This document shows positions 29,241 to 38,902 of a stretch of 64,000 nt of DNA, piece by piece. The stretch is from Luidia sarsii. Taxonomy: Eukaryota > Echinodermata > Asteroidea > Paxillosida > Luidiidae. The first letter of the stretch is position 1. Each line of letters opens with the position of its first letter. Location: contig OX465121.1 of NCBI GenBank assembly GCA_949987565.1, forward strand, positions 7,501,177 to 7,565,176. The letters are read 5' to 3'. The notes below the pieces were generated by a model, which saw only the letters and a list, made by a program, of their open reading frames with translations, did not search any database and had not been told where the DNA came from. The position numbers and the translations under genes are program-made.

Positions 29241-32039
29241 TGTGTCTGGTACCAAATGAACGCGCGAAGGCCCCTTGTACTATTTACAACAAAGTTCACA
29301 CGGAAATAATTTTGATATCATTTGAAAGCTAATGGTATACTCTTTCACATCATTAGAAAATCTCAAAATCTCAAAAGTGGGGGTTATTCCTCATTATGCT
29401 GTGCCGGGTCACATATCTTCTTTCCCTTCCTACCCTTGCTTAATTGTGACCCGGCACAGCGACATGAGGAATATCCCACCAAAACACTTTTCGAGTCAAC
29501 AACGACTGAAGTCAAATATCTTCTCAATTCGATAAAAAAAAACAATTTAGGTTTTTTGGTATTTTCGGAAAGTTAATGTATTGGAGGATATTATGTTTAA
29601 AGGATTTTTTCAAAATCCGTCTGTAAATGTTGAAAAAACAAGGCTTTCGTGGAAGTGTTTGTGCACTGTTTTCATGAAAATGTAAAGTTCCTGCCTTTTT
29701 GAATGGCCGAAGAGTTAGAATGGCGCTGCTATATTGTGTCTGGTACCAAATGAACGCGCGAAGTCCCCTTGTACTATTTACAACAAAGTTCACACGGAAA
29801 TAATTTTGATATCATTTGAAAATCTCAAAATCTCAAAAGTGGGGGTTATTCCTCATTATGCTGTGCCGGGTCACATATCTTCTTTCCCTTCCTCCATGGT
29901 CCAACCACCCTTGCTTAATTGTGACCCGGCACAGCGACATGAGGAATATCCCACCAAAACACTTTTCGAGTCAACAACGACTGAAGTCAAATATCTTCTC
30001 AATTCGATAAAAAAACCAATTGATGTTTTTTTTGTATTTTCGGAAAGTTAATGTATTGGAGGATATTATGTCCAAAGGATTTTTTCAAAATCCGTCTCTA
30101 AATGTTGAAAAAACAAGGCTTTCGTTGAAGTGTTTGTGCACTGTTTTCATGAAAATGTAAAGTCACTGCCTTTTTGAATGGCCGCTTTCGAAGAGTTAGA
30201 ATGGCGCTGCTATTTTGTGTCTGGTACCAAATGAACGTGCGAAGGCCCCTTGTACTATTTACAACAAAGTTCACACGGAAATAATTTTGATATCATTTGA
30301 AAGCTAATGGTATACTCTTTCACATCATTAGAAAATCTCAAAATCTCAAAAGTGGGGGTTATTCCTCATTATGCTGTGCCGGGTCACATATCTTCTTTCC
30401 CTTCCTACCCTTGCTTAATTGTGACCCGGCACAGCGACATGAGGAATATCCCACCAAAACACTTTTCGAGTCAACAACGACTGAAGTCAAATATCTTCTC
30501 AATTCGATAAAAAAAAACCATTGATGTTTTTTTTTGTATTTTCGGAAAGTTAATGTATTGGAGGATATTATGTCCAAAGGATTTTTTCAAAATCCGTCTC
30601 TTTATGTTGAAAAAACAAGGCTTTCGTGGAAGTGTTTGTGCACTGTTTTCATGAAAATGTAAAGTTCCTGCCTTTTTGAATGGCCGCTTTCGAAGAGTTA
30701 GAATGGTGCTGCTATATTGTGTCTGGTACCAAATGAACGCGCGAAGTCCCCTTGTACTATTTACAACAAAGTTCACACGGAAATAATTTTGATATCATTT
30801 GAAAGCTAATGGTATACTCTTTCACATCATTAGAAAATCTCAAAATCTCAAAAGTGGGGGTTATTCCTCATTATGCTGTGCCGGGTCACATATCTTCTTT
30901 CCCTTCCTACCCTTGCTTAATTGTGACCCGGCACAGCGACATGAGGAATATCCCACCAAAACACTTTTCGAGTCAACAACGACTGAAGTCAAATATCTTC
31001 TCAATTCGATAAAAAAACCAATTTATGTTTTTTTTGTATTTTCGGAAAGTTAATGTATTGGAGGATATTATGTCCAAAGGATTTTTTCAAAATCCGTCTC
31101 TAAATGTTGAAAAAACAAGGCTTTCGTGGAAGTGTTTGTGCACTGTTTTCATGAAAATGTAAAGTTCCTGCCTTTTTGAATGGCCGCTTTCGAAGAGTTA
31201 GAATGGCGCTGCTATATTGTGTCTGGTACCAAATGAACGCGCGAAGTCCCCTTGTACTATTTACAACAAAGTTCACACGGAAATAATTTTGATATCATTT
31301 GAAAATCTCAAAATCTCAAAAGTGGGGGTTATTCCTCATTATGCTGTGCCGGGTCACATATCTTCTTTCCCTTCCTCCATGGTCCAACCACCCTTGCTTA
31401 ATTGTGACCCGGCACAGCGACATGAGGAATATCCCACCAAAACACTTTTCAAGTCAACAACGACTGAAGTCAAATATCTATTCAATTCGATAAAAAAACC
31501 AATTTATGTTTTTTTTGTATTTTCGGAAAGTTAATGTATTGGAGGATATTATGTCCAAAGGATTTTTTCAAAATCCGTCTCTAAATGTTGAAAATACAAG
31601 GCTTTCGTGGAAGTGTTTGTGCACTGTTTTCATGAAAATGTAAAGTTCCTGCCTTTTTGAATGGCCGCTTTCGAAGAGTTAGAATGGCGCTGCTATATTG
31701 TGTCTGGTACCAAATGAACGCGCGAAGTCCCCTTGTACTATTTACAACAAAGTTCACACGGAAATAATTTTGATATCATTTGAAAGCTAATGGTATACTC
31801 TTTCACATCATTAGAAAATCTCAATTACTATTAGCCAAGGCTCGCCTAATTACATGAATCAAGGAGGGAGGCTCCTTGATTCGAACTCTACTTCACGCAG
31901 CCCACACAGTGTTTACCGTGTGGCCGGGACATCGATCACGCGCCTGTCGTCCACGGGTCGGCTCGATCCAAGTGGAAGGCCAGGGGGAGGGGAGGGGGGG
32001 TCATAAATCACCCTCCACGCTGCTGCGCTTTCAATAAAC

Positions 32040-32255
32040 GCGGGAATCTATCATCATTGTAAGCGTGTTTTTTAATTCTTTAATTTGAATGAATGAGACT
32101 TAAGGCTTTGCATGGTGGGTGAATCAATATAGGAAGGTTTGCGGTGAACACCATGTATCAGGTCTCTTAAAGGAAGAGGTATGGTTCTGAAAAGAACCTG
32201 AGGGTAACTCGACGTTTCGACCAGTATGCTCTGGCCGTCATCAGGAGAATGTCTT
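32040..32255 (-). mobile_element. PLE-related fragment, family b
   Basis: From agacttaaggctttgcatgg through ggttctgaaaagaacctgag to the ribozyme, this matches the element at 42,374-42,648 almost base for base. The minus strand ends in a canonical hammerhead core. It is one truncated insertion; no clear target-site duplication was found. Confidence 0.7.
32208..32247 (-). ncRNA. Hammerhead ribozyme motif, canonical core (family b)
   Basis: Read on the minus strand: stem I 5' side CTC, conserved CTGATGA, one extra C, stem II GGCCAG pairing with CTGGTC around loop AGCATA, then GAAA, a minimal stem III (ACGT) ending in the cleavage triplet GTC, then GAG closing stem I. Stem III has no loop and ACGT is self-complementary, so a dimer would be needed for stable folding. 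As I recall, type I hammerheads with very short stem III are known from Penelope-like elements. Activity is not shown by sequence alone. Confidence 0.7.
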
Positions 32256-32330
32256 GGGATCGGTGGTGGTGGTGGTGTTTAATTTGAGTTCTTCCTCGTC
32301 CATGGCACTGATCGCCGGGTGTCAGCTTCT

Positions 32331-32375
32331 GCCTTTGAGAAAGGTCCCGCTTGGATCGAAACGTCAGGCCCACTA
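32331..32375 (+). ncRNA. Hammerhead-like motif, family a
   Basis: gcctttgagaaagg, a short GGTCC/GGATC stem, then CGAAACGTC and AGGC, which pairs with the leading GCCT. It is one of about 17 copies of the same motif in the right half of the window. Stem II is slightly degraded here (ggtcccgcttggatc). Confidence 0.5.
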
Positions 32376-33308
32376 CATTTTGTGCTGATGTACATGTACG
32401 CGTATCCCATGATGTAACGCTTGCCGCCAACATTCCGTGCGTTCCGAGTATAGAGGCAAAATAACACAAGCGCTGTTCGGACCAGCTAGGGCCAAAAAGA
32501 AATTGGTCAGTCTTCCCTTTTGGAAAGAACGACCTTGTAGGCACATTATTTTCGCTTATTGCCATCGGGGACTGGCCCGCACGGACGATAACACTGCGAG
32601 CGGCTGGTTATCTCGACGCCTCTTCCTTTCATTGATCTTATTTTTTTTTTTACCTCGTTTGCCAAAAACGCTTCCCCTCCAGGTAGTGTGCATGCTCACC
32701 TCGAACACGGTGGCTGTGGTTGGCAAAATATTATCGAAGAGTTGACCTTACTTCCTGTCTTTTTGCGGACCACAGACTCCGCCCCACCCACCCCCACCCC
32801 CCAAAAGAAATAAATATTGTGGGACACTTCCCGTTTGTATGGGGTTTTTATGGTTCGCTAATTCGCTTCTGACTTTCCTGTAAACCGTTACATCTAGGAA
32901 GGGATGCCCTTCACCAATTCCTGGATACGCCGGGATCGAGCATTACGTGAGAACGGTACTTGGGGCATGGGTTTTTTTCTTTTTTTTTCTTCAAAGGTTT
33001 GTTTTTCTTTAGTTTTATTGTGGGATGGGAAGTTTGGACGCGCTGAGTTTCAGCGGAAGTTCTGTGACGTGACCAGAATGCGCTTTTCCCTCCGTTTCCT
33101 CTCGAGCCATTGTTCCCATAAAAACAAACACCACGCGGTGATTAACTGTGTCCTTCTCTGTACACGGATACGTGCCGTGTGATGCAATGCTCGGGGAGTT
33201 TTGAAAAACGGCAACGAAAACTCGGACTGGACCATGTCAATAACATGCCATCGTTAACAACAATGACGCTGAGAGCAAATTTCCATAATCATGTACATTG
33301 GTAATGAT

Positions 33309-33478
33309 ATACAAAAATGTTGCAAACTGAGTGTTTGTTTACTGACTAAAAATTACCAAAATGCAAATCTCAACATTTAGTGGGCCTGGCGTTTCGACCC
33401 TAGCAGGACCTTTCTCAAACTTTAAAGACTCAGAGAAAGGTCCTGCTCGGATCGAAACGTCAGGCCTACTAAATTTTG
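33309..33478. mobile_element. PLE-derived insertion with inverted hammerhead-like ends
   Basis: The insertion starts with the conserved PLE leader (atacaaaaatgttgcaaac ... ttaccaaaatgcaaatc). It then carries a family-a motif on the minus strand (about 33,382-33,420) and a second in inverted orientation (about 33,430-33,468). It is flanked by a 24-bp direct repeat with one mismatch, at 33,285-33,308 and 33,479-33,502, which I read as the target-site duplication. Confidence 0.75.
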
Positions 33479-33599
33479 ATAATCATGTACATTGTTAATG
33501 ATGCGTCTAAAACCCATCATGAATATTGCGCGCAGTACTGTATACTATGGTTATCTCTTTCTCAACACTCTGAAAACAATCTATTAAAAAATCAAACGA

Positions 33600-33703
33600 A
33601 AAAAGGAATTTTTACCGGGAACCTAAACTCCGACTGAACTTGAACCAGGGGTCTCAGGTTTTGCGTACTGGCGCTCAGTCTAACCATTACGAGCTATCCA
33701 ATG
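33600..33703 (-). mobile_element. tRNA-like SINE remnant
   Basis: On the minus strand the sequence shows an A-box-like ggatagctcgtaatggtta and a B-box-like ggttcaagttc about 45 bp later, which is the arrangement of a tRNA-derived SINE head. The cloverleaf is not intact. It abuts the splice acceptor of the next GPCR exon and supplies the in-frame ATG at 33,701, which is therefore unlikely to be a start codon. Confidence 0.4.
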
Positions 33704-33746
33704 AACGTTCGCCTTATTATTTTGTTTCGTTTCCGTATCGCACCAG

Positions 33747-36700
33747 TCGTGGAGTGGACGCTTGGCAACGCGACGGTGGGGCTGTGCTCCGGGAGGCACT
33801 CCTGCGCTAGTCTCGGCTGCCAGTCGCCGTCAGCCTACCACCCTTTCCCGTGGGAGGCGCCCAAGCCCCCGCCGGCCTGCCACTGCGACCCGGCCTGCCC
33901 CTTCTACGGCGACTGCTGCCACGACTACGACTCCGTCTGCCCGCAGACAGCGCCCCCAGGCGGCGAAGTCGACGTCGCAGGAAGTACCAAGATGCAGGTT
34001 AGTAAAACTCGGTATGTTCGTTCACTTGGCTTTCAAGAACAAAGTACACCAGTTCGTCAAGACGCGCGTCTATATAACTTAAAACTTTCTCTTATAAAAT
34101 AAACCCAGGAAAGACAACAAAATCAAAGGAAACAGCAAAGGAAATCTTACTGGACCGGAAGTTGAGTCCATAAACCCCTTTCTGACCCTAACAACGCTCC
34201 TGCCTGTTTCTGCTAAAAAAGTCCCTTGTGTCTGGACCGCACATTGATCCCAAACTCTCTATCCATAATAGTATAGGCCTAGAGCATCACCGTCCTGGTA
34301 TTTTACCGCCAATTTTGTTTTGTTGTTTGGCAGTTGAAGTGGTTCTCTTGCCTGGCGCCCGCCAACGCCACCGACACCTTCATGACGGGGTCCGCGTACC
34401 TGCTCGTCAGCTCCTGCCCCGAGGGGGAGAGGGGCACCCCGACGGCGGAGCGGTGCGAGAACCCCGACCCCGCCGACGTCCTGGCCTCGCTGCCCTGCCA
34501 CGGCCGGTCCGGTGGAGGCGGGACCCACTACCGCAACCTGCACTGCGCCCTGTGCCACGGCGAGACGCTGGCGCACCTGCTGGCCTGGCAGGTGCTGGTC
34601 TACTGCGGGGAGGACGACGAGGAACGGATAAGGGCCGCCCGGCTCCTCCTCGCGGAGTCCGTGGGCAACCTGGAGCGGGTGCGGCGCGAGCTGCACTGCG
34701 GGGTCTTCGCGGCGCCGCCCGGCGTCGACGGGAAGGGAGCCCCGCTGGAGCCGCCTCGCCAGTGCATCCCGGACATCGAGGGAGACCGATGCAGGCCCTC
34801 GACCGCCCTGCCGCTGGCGACGGCCTGCGGCGCCTACACGGCTCTAGCCACGCTCGTGGACAGCCCGGGCCGCGTGTTCAGGAACCCCCACTGCGCTCTG
34901 TGCGAGGGCGCCCTCAACGAATCCACCCTGAGCATCGACTGCTCCGGCGATATGTGGCTGCCGGAGATCGTGCCTGATGGCGAGTTTGGAGATGCGGTCA
35001 CGCGCGGAGGCGGCTTCTCGTTCGGCTTCGTGGACTTGCACGTGGGCCGTGTGTCCTCACTGCCACCGATCTCCATCCTGTTCGACTTTCGGTCCGACAG
35101 CAGCGTCATGGTCGAGCGCCTCGGCATGCTGTCGGTGAAGGAGTCTGTGCACTGCTCCGGTGGCGAGGTCTACGACCCGTTCGCCTCCCGGTGCCGTCGC
35201 CTCTCCTGCGGCCGCGGCTACCTCCTGAGCGGCGACCGGTGCGTGCCGGACTTCCGGTCGGCGGGCCGGGCGTGCCTGGGCGATGAGGCGGGGTCGGGGG
35301 GCCGCGGCGGCGTCGTCATTGGCCTGGTGCTCAGACTCGACGCGCCTTGCACGAACGGTACGCCGGACGCCAAGCAACAAACCAGGCCTGAGGATTTCAG
35401 AGCCTGCCTCGCCGAGTTCCTCAGCCTGGACGGGGAGAAGCTGGAGACAGTCTCGGCTCCGACTCCAGGACAAAAAGCGGACTGCAAATCAGCCAGCCGG
35501 TACTCGTTCAGAGTCGAATTCTCTAACAGAAGCATTGATCGAGTGCCCCATCTCTCTGAGGCACCGTTCCAGGACTCGCCGCTCTGTGGGGCTATCACCT
35601 CGCGGAGTGCCTGGTCCGTGGAGCTGAGCCAACACTGCTTAGGGCTGACGGAGAGCGACTGCACGGGGCGGTGGTTGAATGAGAGCGAGGCTGGCCTGGC
35701 GGACCGAAACGACTCGACCCTCGTCCACGTCGAGACCGGCGACGCTTGGTACCCCCTGGATCAGGCCAAGACCAGAACGACCTTCCGGGTGCGGGAGCTC
35801 TCCTTCCAGCAGTCTGCGGAGGTGCAGATCTGCCCCCGGACGATGGCGGCGATGATGTGCCCCAGGGTGACGCTGAACTCGTCCCTCTTTCAAGACGACG
35901 CCGGCGGCGAGCCCGGCGCCGTGGTCTACACTCCCGAAGGCATCGTCTTCGGCAGCGGGGAGTACATTCGCACCGAGAGCGGGGACGTGGAGGTCTGCTC
36001 CTTCCTGGAGAGGAACGGAACCCGGAATGAGACCACCTCGGCCGTCTTCCTGGATTTCGACCAGGCGCAGGCCATCCTGAGTCTGGTCGGGAATGTCGTC
36101 TCGATGGTGGCATCAGCCCTGACCTTCCTGACCTACTGCCTCTTCAAGGAGCTCCGGCAGCGCATCAGTCTGGCCATCATGGCGCTGGTGGCCTGCCTGT
36201 TCGCGGCGCAGCTCCTCCTGCTGGTCAGCGGGTCGGCCGTGGGCAACCCCCAGGCCTGCGCCGCCGTGGCCGCCCTGGGCCACTTCTTCTGGCTGGCCAC
36301 TGTCTTCTGGACCGGCGTGCTGGCCGTGGATCTGAACCGCACCTTCGGCTCCGTGTCGCAGATCCGCCGGCTGCGGCTGGAAGGCCGCGTCTACGTGCTC
36401 CAGTGCGCCGCGGCCTTCGGCGGCGCACTCCTGATAGTTCTGATCTGCGCGGCGGTGCACGCGTGCGACTGCGTGCGCGCCGTTCGCCTGTCCTACGGCA
36501 GTGAGCGTGTTTGCTGGATCGGGGACCAGTACGCCAACCTGCTTGCCTTCGGGCTGCCCATCGCCCTAGTGGTGCTGGTCAACGGCGTTCTCTTCGCCTT
36601 CACCGTCCGCGGGATCCGCTCCACCAAGAGGAACATCAAGGAGCTGACGCAGACCAAGAAGTCCCAGGTCAGGCAAGCCCACGAGGAGCTCTTCATTTAC

Positions 36701-38610
36701 ATCAAGGTAAGGCAGGTTGAGAGCCATGTCGGCACCCAAGAACATCACCTCTCCACTGTCAAGCGAAGGAAACTATCCTGGTATGGTCATGTGGCACAAC
36801 AGCCTCTTACATTCTCCTCGACGCAAACATCATGTTATATCTATGAGGCAACGTGGTACCCGCCGCTATACATTATTCGAATCCACCAAACGACCTCGAT
36901 GAGCTCGGTGGTCCAGTGGTTAAGACGTCTGTACTAGAATTCGGGAGTCGCGGGTTCGAATCCCGCCCGAGCTGCCTGAAATATTTTTTATCAGGCAAAG
37001 GGCAAAGCACTGAGCATTCAGTGTTTACCACCACGTCGAGTAAGGGCAAAACCTCTTTGGATTAGCCTCTGCAAGACCATCATGCAAGGAACTGTCGAGG
37101 GTGGGCGCAGGCGTGGTCGTCAACGCAAATCTTGGTCAGACGACGCGAAGACCTGGACTAACCTGACTGTGCCTGAGCTCCTCACAGCAGTGCTCGACAG
37201 ACCCGCCTGGCGAAAGATGTCAGCCTCTTGCGCTCAGATCCCCCCAACGACTATCCAGTCGAAGGAATGATGATGATGATGATGATGGCAGGAGGGAAAC
37301 CTGTGCTGGATCATCAAAGCTCAAGCCCACTAGTTCTAGCTGACTGAATCGCCGCCTTATTGTCAGCAAATTTACCAATCGCAAGCAAACCCTGACAACT
37401 GTCTGGTCCGGTGATTCAGCCGGCCCAATTTCATGGAGCTGCTTAGCAGAAAATTTGGCTCAGCAAAAGTTCATGCTCAGAAAAAAATAAGCTGGGAACC
37501 AGTTATGCGCAATATATAGCTCATAGGATTTGGGCTGGTAATCTGTTTTGCCCTACGCAACATTGGTAAGATCAGAAATGTTCACAGATTTACATGAAAC
37601 TTATACAGTTTGAAGATGGTTATAGTAGAAACCTCGCACTGAAATATTTCTGCCTAAAATGTTGTATTTTGGGAGAAAAGAGTAAAAGAAATCGATGACG
37701 TCTCACCGAGATCTAAACTATCGGAACAGTACGACATTGAATGCTGCATTTTCGCGAAACAAATGAAGCGGTTTTCACGAATTTCTCGAGACTCGGTTGG
37801 TGGATTTGGCTGAAATTTTCACAGGTGTGCTATTTCATGCATATGTTGGATCAGACAACATATGGACGCTATTCTTTTACCTCGACCAATAGACATTTCG
37901 ACCCTCCCCTCCTAACACAAAAATCTGCCTTTGAGTTCTGCTGGGATCAAATCGCTTTCCTGATTTGTTTATATTTTCCCCCTATATTTCTCATTTATTT
38001 TTATCTCTTATTGTTAAGAAACCCCCAAGGTAGCACACAAACGTGATCATAATGAACACGTCTGTGAATATTGTGTCCATCAACAATAAATTGTTAAGTT
38101 CAAGGACACAGAATTTAAAGTGCACATACAAATGATAAAACCCTAACTCACATGAGATCTCAATTCTCATCAAGAGGGAATTCGGAGAGACCTTTTTTGC
38201 AGTTTCACTACAATTTGTACTCTTTTATGATTTTTAGGGGCTACTCGATACTCAGTTACTCACTGACCTGTTAAGAATGCCATCTCTCTCTCTCTCGGTT
38301 TTTGTTTCCACCGGCTCAGATCTCCAGCTTGATGGGGTTCACCTGGGTCTTCGGCTTCGCCGCCGCCTTCAGCGACGTCCTGGCCCTCTGGTACCTCTTC
38401 ATCCTCTTCAACTCCTGCCAGGGACTCCTCGTCTTCCTCTCCTTCGTCTGCAACCGGAAGGTGGGCCGGCTGTGGTGGGGCCTCCTGCGCCAGCGAGACG
38501 GCGGCCGGGCCAAGTCCGGTAGCCACACGCCGGCCGCCTCCAAGGCCATGCTCAAGGCGCGCTCAACTAAAGACACGAAGACGGCTCACACTCACAGCAG
38601 TCATGTCTGA
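33747..38610 (+). CDS. Somatomedin-B and seven-TM family-B-like GPCR, 5' incomplete
   Basis: Three exons join in phase: 33,747-33,997, 34,334-36,706 and 38,320-38,610 (stop TGA). They give about 970 residues without the missing 5' exon(s). Exon 1 carries a somatomedin-B-like cysteine cluster (CHCDPACPFYGDCCHDYDSVC, cut short: C-x-C-D...DCC-x-D). The large exon encodes a long extracellular part with two HCALC repeats and many N-glycosylation sites. Helices TM1-TM5 begin near codon 578 of that exon (36,068). The last exon supplies TM6-TM7 (starting SSLMGFTWVFGF) and a basic tail. I saw no GPS autoproteolysis motif, which favours a Methuselah-like receptor over a classical adhesion GPCR. Exon GC is very high. 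The ligand is unknown. Intron 2 (36,707-38,319) is full of transposon debris. The gene converges on UQCRB. Confidence 0.88.
36715..37270 (+). mobile_element. 3' end of a non-LTR retrotransposon, split by a later insertion
   Basis: Two pieces of one reading frame are recognisable. 36,752-36,806 encodes VKRRKLSWYGHVAQ and 37,070-37,270 encodes CKTIMQGTVEGGRRRGRQRK, followed by a tryptophan-rich tail ending PPTTIQSKE. Such WYGHV and GRRRGRQRK tails are typical of the C-termini of LINE reverse-transcriptase polyproteins. The pieces are separated by 36,808-37,070, which begins and ends next to copies of agcctct (36,801-36,807 and 37,064-37,070), a likely target-site duplication. A short ATG microsatellite (37,267-37,287) follows, as at many LINE 3' ends. 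The fragment lies in an intron of the GPCR. Confidence 0.75.
36891..37062 (+). mobile_element. tRNA-Ser-like SINE, copy 1
   Basis: The tRNA-like head (36,902-36,973) has a perfect 7-bp acceptor pair (AGCTCGG/CCGAGCT), an A-box (tggtccagtggtta) and a perfect B-box (ggttcgaatcc). An ACTAGAAT segment resembles a tRNA-Ser anticodon loop, but the D stem and anticodon stem do not pair properly, so it is a SINE and not a tRNA gene. The body (gggcaaagcactgag ... cacgtcgagtaagggcaaaac) is shared with copies at 42,975 and 56,434. Confidence 0.75.
37267..37287 (+). repeat. (ATG)n microsatellite
   Basis: About seven ATG repeats directly follow the LINE 3' fragment and probably form its tail. Confidence 0.85.
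37546..37890 (-). mobile_element. MITE, degraded copy of the 63,282 family
   Basis: Read in reverse, it matches 63,282-63,658 over most of its length: ctacgcaacattgg, then gtttgaagatggttatagta, the gcgaaacaaatgaagcgg core, and atatgttggatcagacaac. The left inverted end is mutated and the right one is lost near acctcgaccaat. It lies in the GPCR intron. Confidence 0.75.
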
Positions 38611-38647
38611 AAACGAAAGCAACAAAAATCATGGACAATGTCATGAA

Positions 38648-38723
38648 AGAAGAAAGTCTTAAAATTTAGTGGGCCTGACGTTTCGATCCTAGCAGGACCT
38701 TTCTCAAAGGCAGAGAAGAAAGT
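38648..38723 (-). mobile_element. 56-bp hammerhead-like insertion with 10-bp TSD
   Basis: Direct repeats agaagaaagt at 38,648-38,657 and 38,714-38,723 flank exactly 56 bp (38,658-38,713). On the minus strand these run from CTGCCTTTGAG through the family-a hammerhead-like motif to the PLE 3' end (CACTAAATTTTAAG). Nothing else of the PLE is present. It lies 38 bp after the GPCR stop codon, so probably in its 3' UTR. Confidence 0.75.
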
Positions 38724-38731
38724 ACAGTTTT

Positions 38732-38902
38732 TACAGTTAAACATCGCTATAAAAGGATCCCCGATATACCGAACATTCGGCTATAATGAACATGCCCTTT
38801 GGCTCCCGATTGTTTGTGTACAAAATAATATAATGAATGACCACTATACCGAACAATTTTTCATGGATCCCGGGATGTTCATTACAGCGACATTCCACTG
38901 TA
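38732..38902. mobile_element. Short Tc1/mariner (pogo-like) MITE
   Basis: Ends tacagttaaacatcgctat and the imperfect complement acagcgacattccactgta face each other, both bounded by TA. This is the layout of a pogo/Tigger-type non-autonomous element with TA target duplication. The centre repeats ataccgaaca motifs. There is no coding content. Confidence 0.7.

Larger units (their letters stand above)
1..31824. repeat. MITE-derived satellite array, about 78 tandem units
   Basis: The whole stretch is head-to-tail copies of one sequence. Spacing between the anchor ttgtgtctggtacc in successive units is mostly 481, 500, 244 or 231 bp. Each unit has a pair of inverted ends, (T)GTGACCCGGCACAGCGACATGAGG and its near complement ending in GCTGTGCCGGGTCACA. 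A linker of 31 bp, or 44 bp where a ccatggtccaacc segment is added, separates neighbouring elements. The 500-type keeps a 32-bp segment (gctaatggtatactc...) that the 481-type lacks. The 244/231-types are internal deletions that keep both ends. The single-copy versions at 40,265-40,727 and 57,116-57,587 show that the unit is a transposable element of about 465 bp. Small open frames recur in every unit but are by-products of the repeat. The array starts before base 1 and stops abruptly inside a unit near 31,824. No gene is visible inside it. Confidence 0.95.
31825..33746. other. Spacer between satellite and GPCR gene
   Basis: No coding exon can be supported here. The stretch holds PLE-related fragments (32,040-32,255, 32,331-32,375, 33,309-33,478), a tRNA-like SINE remnant (33,600-33,703), a poly-T tract near 32,640 and a C-rich run near 32,790. 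The missing 5' exon(s) of the downstream GPCR, which should encode a signal peptide, may lie here or left of the window. I could not identify them. Confidence 0.6.

Noticed and set aside
302..31534. Dozens of recurring 60-130-codon open frames that look like a protein family
   Set aside because: They are translations of the satellite unit in several frames at once, often start at TTG, and follow repeat boundaries and not codon constraint. The dispersed MITE copies do not keep them intact.
1..31824. CRISPR-like or telomere-like array
   Set aside because: Units are hundreds of bases long without unique spacers, and the setting is a spliced animal genome. No telomeric hexamers are present.
33701..33746. 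Met at 33,701 as the GPCR start codon
   Set aside because: It lies in a SINE remnant, gives no real signal peptide, and a good polypyrimidine-AG acceptor follows at 33,745-33,746.
36902..36973. A functional tRNA-Ser gene
   Set aside because: The acceptor stem and B-box are good, but the D and anticodon stems do not pair, the length is short for tRNA-Ser, and a shared SINE body follows.
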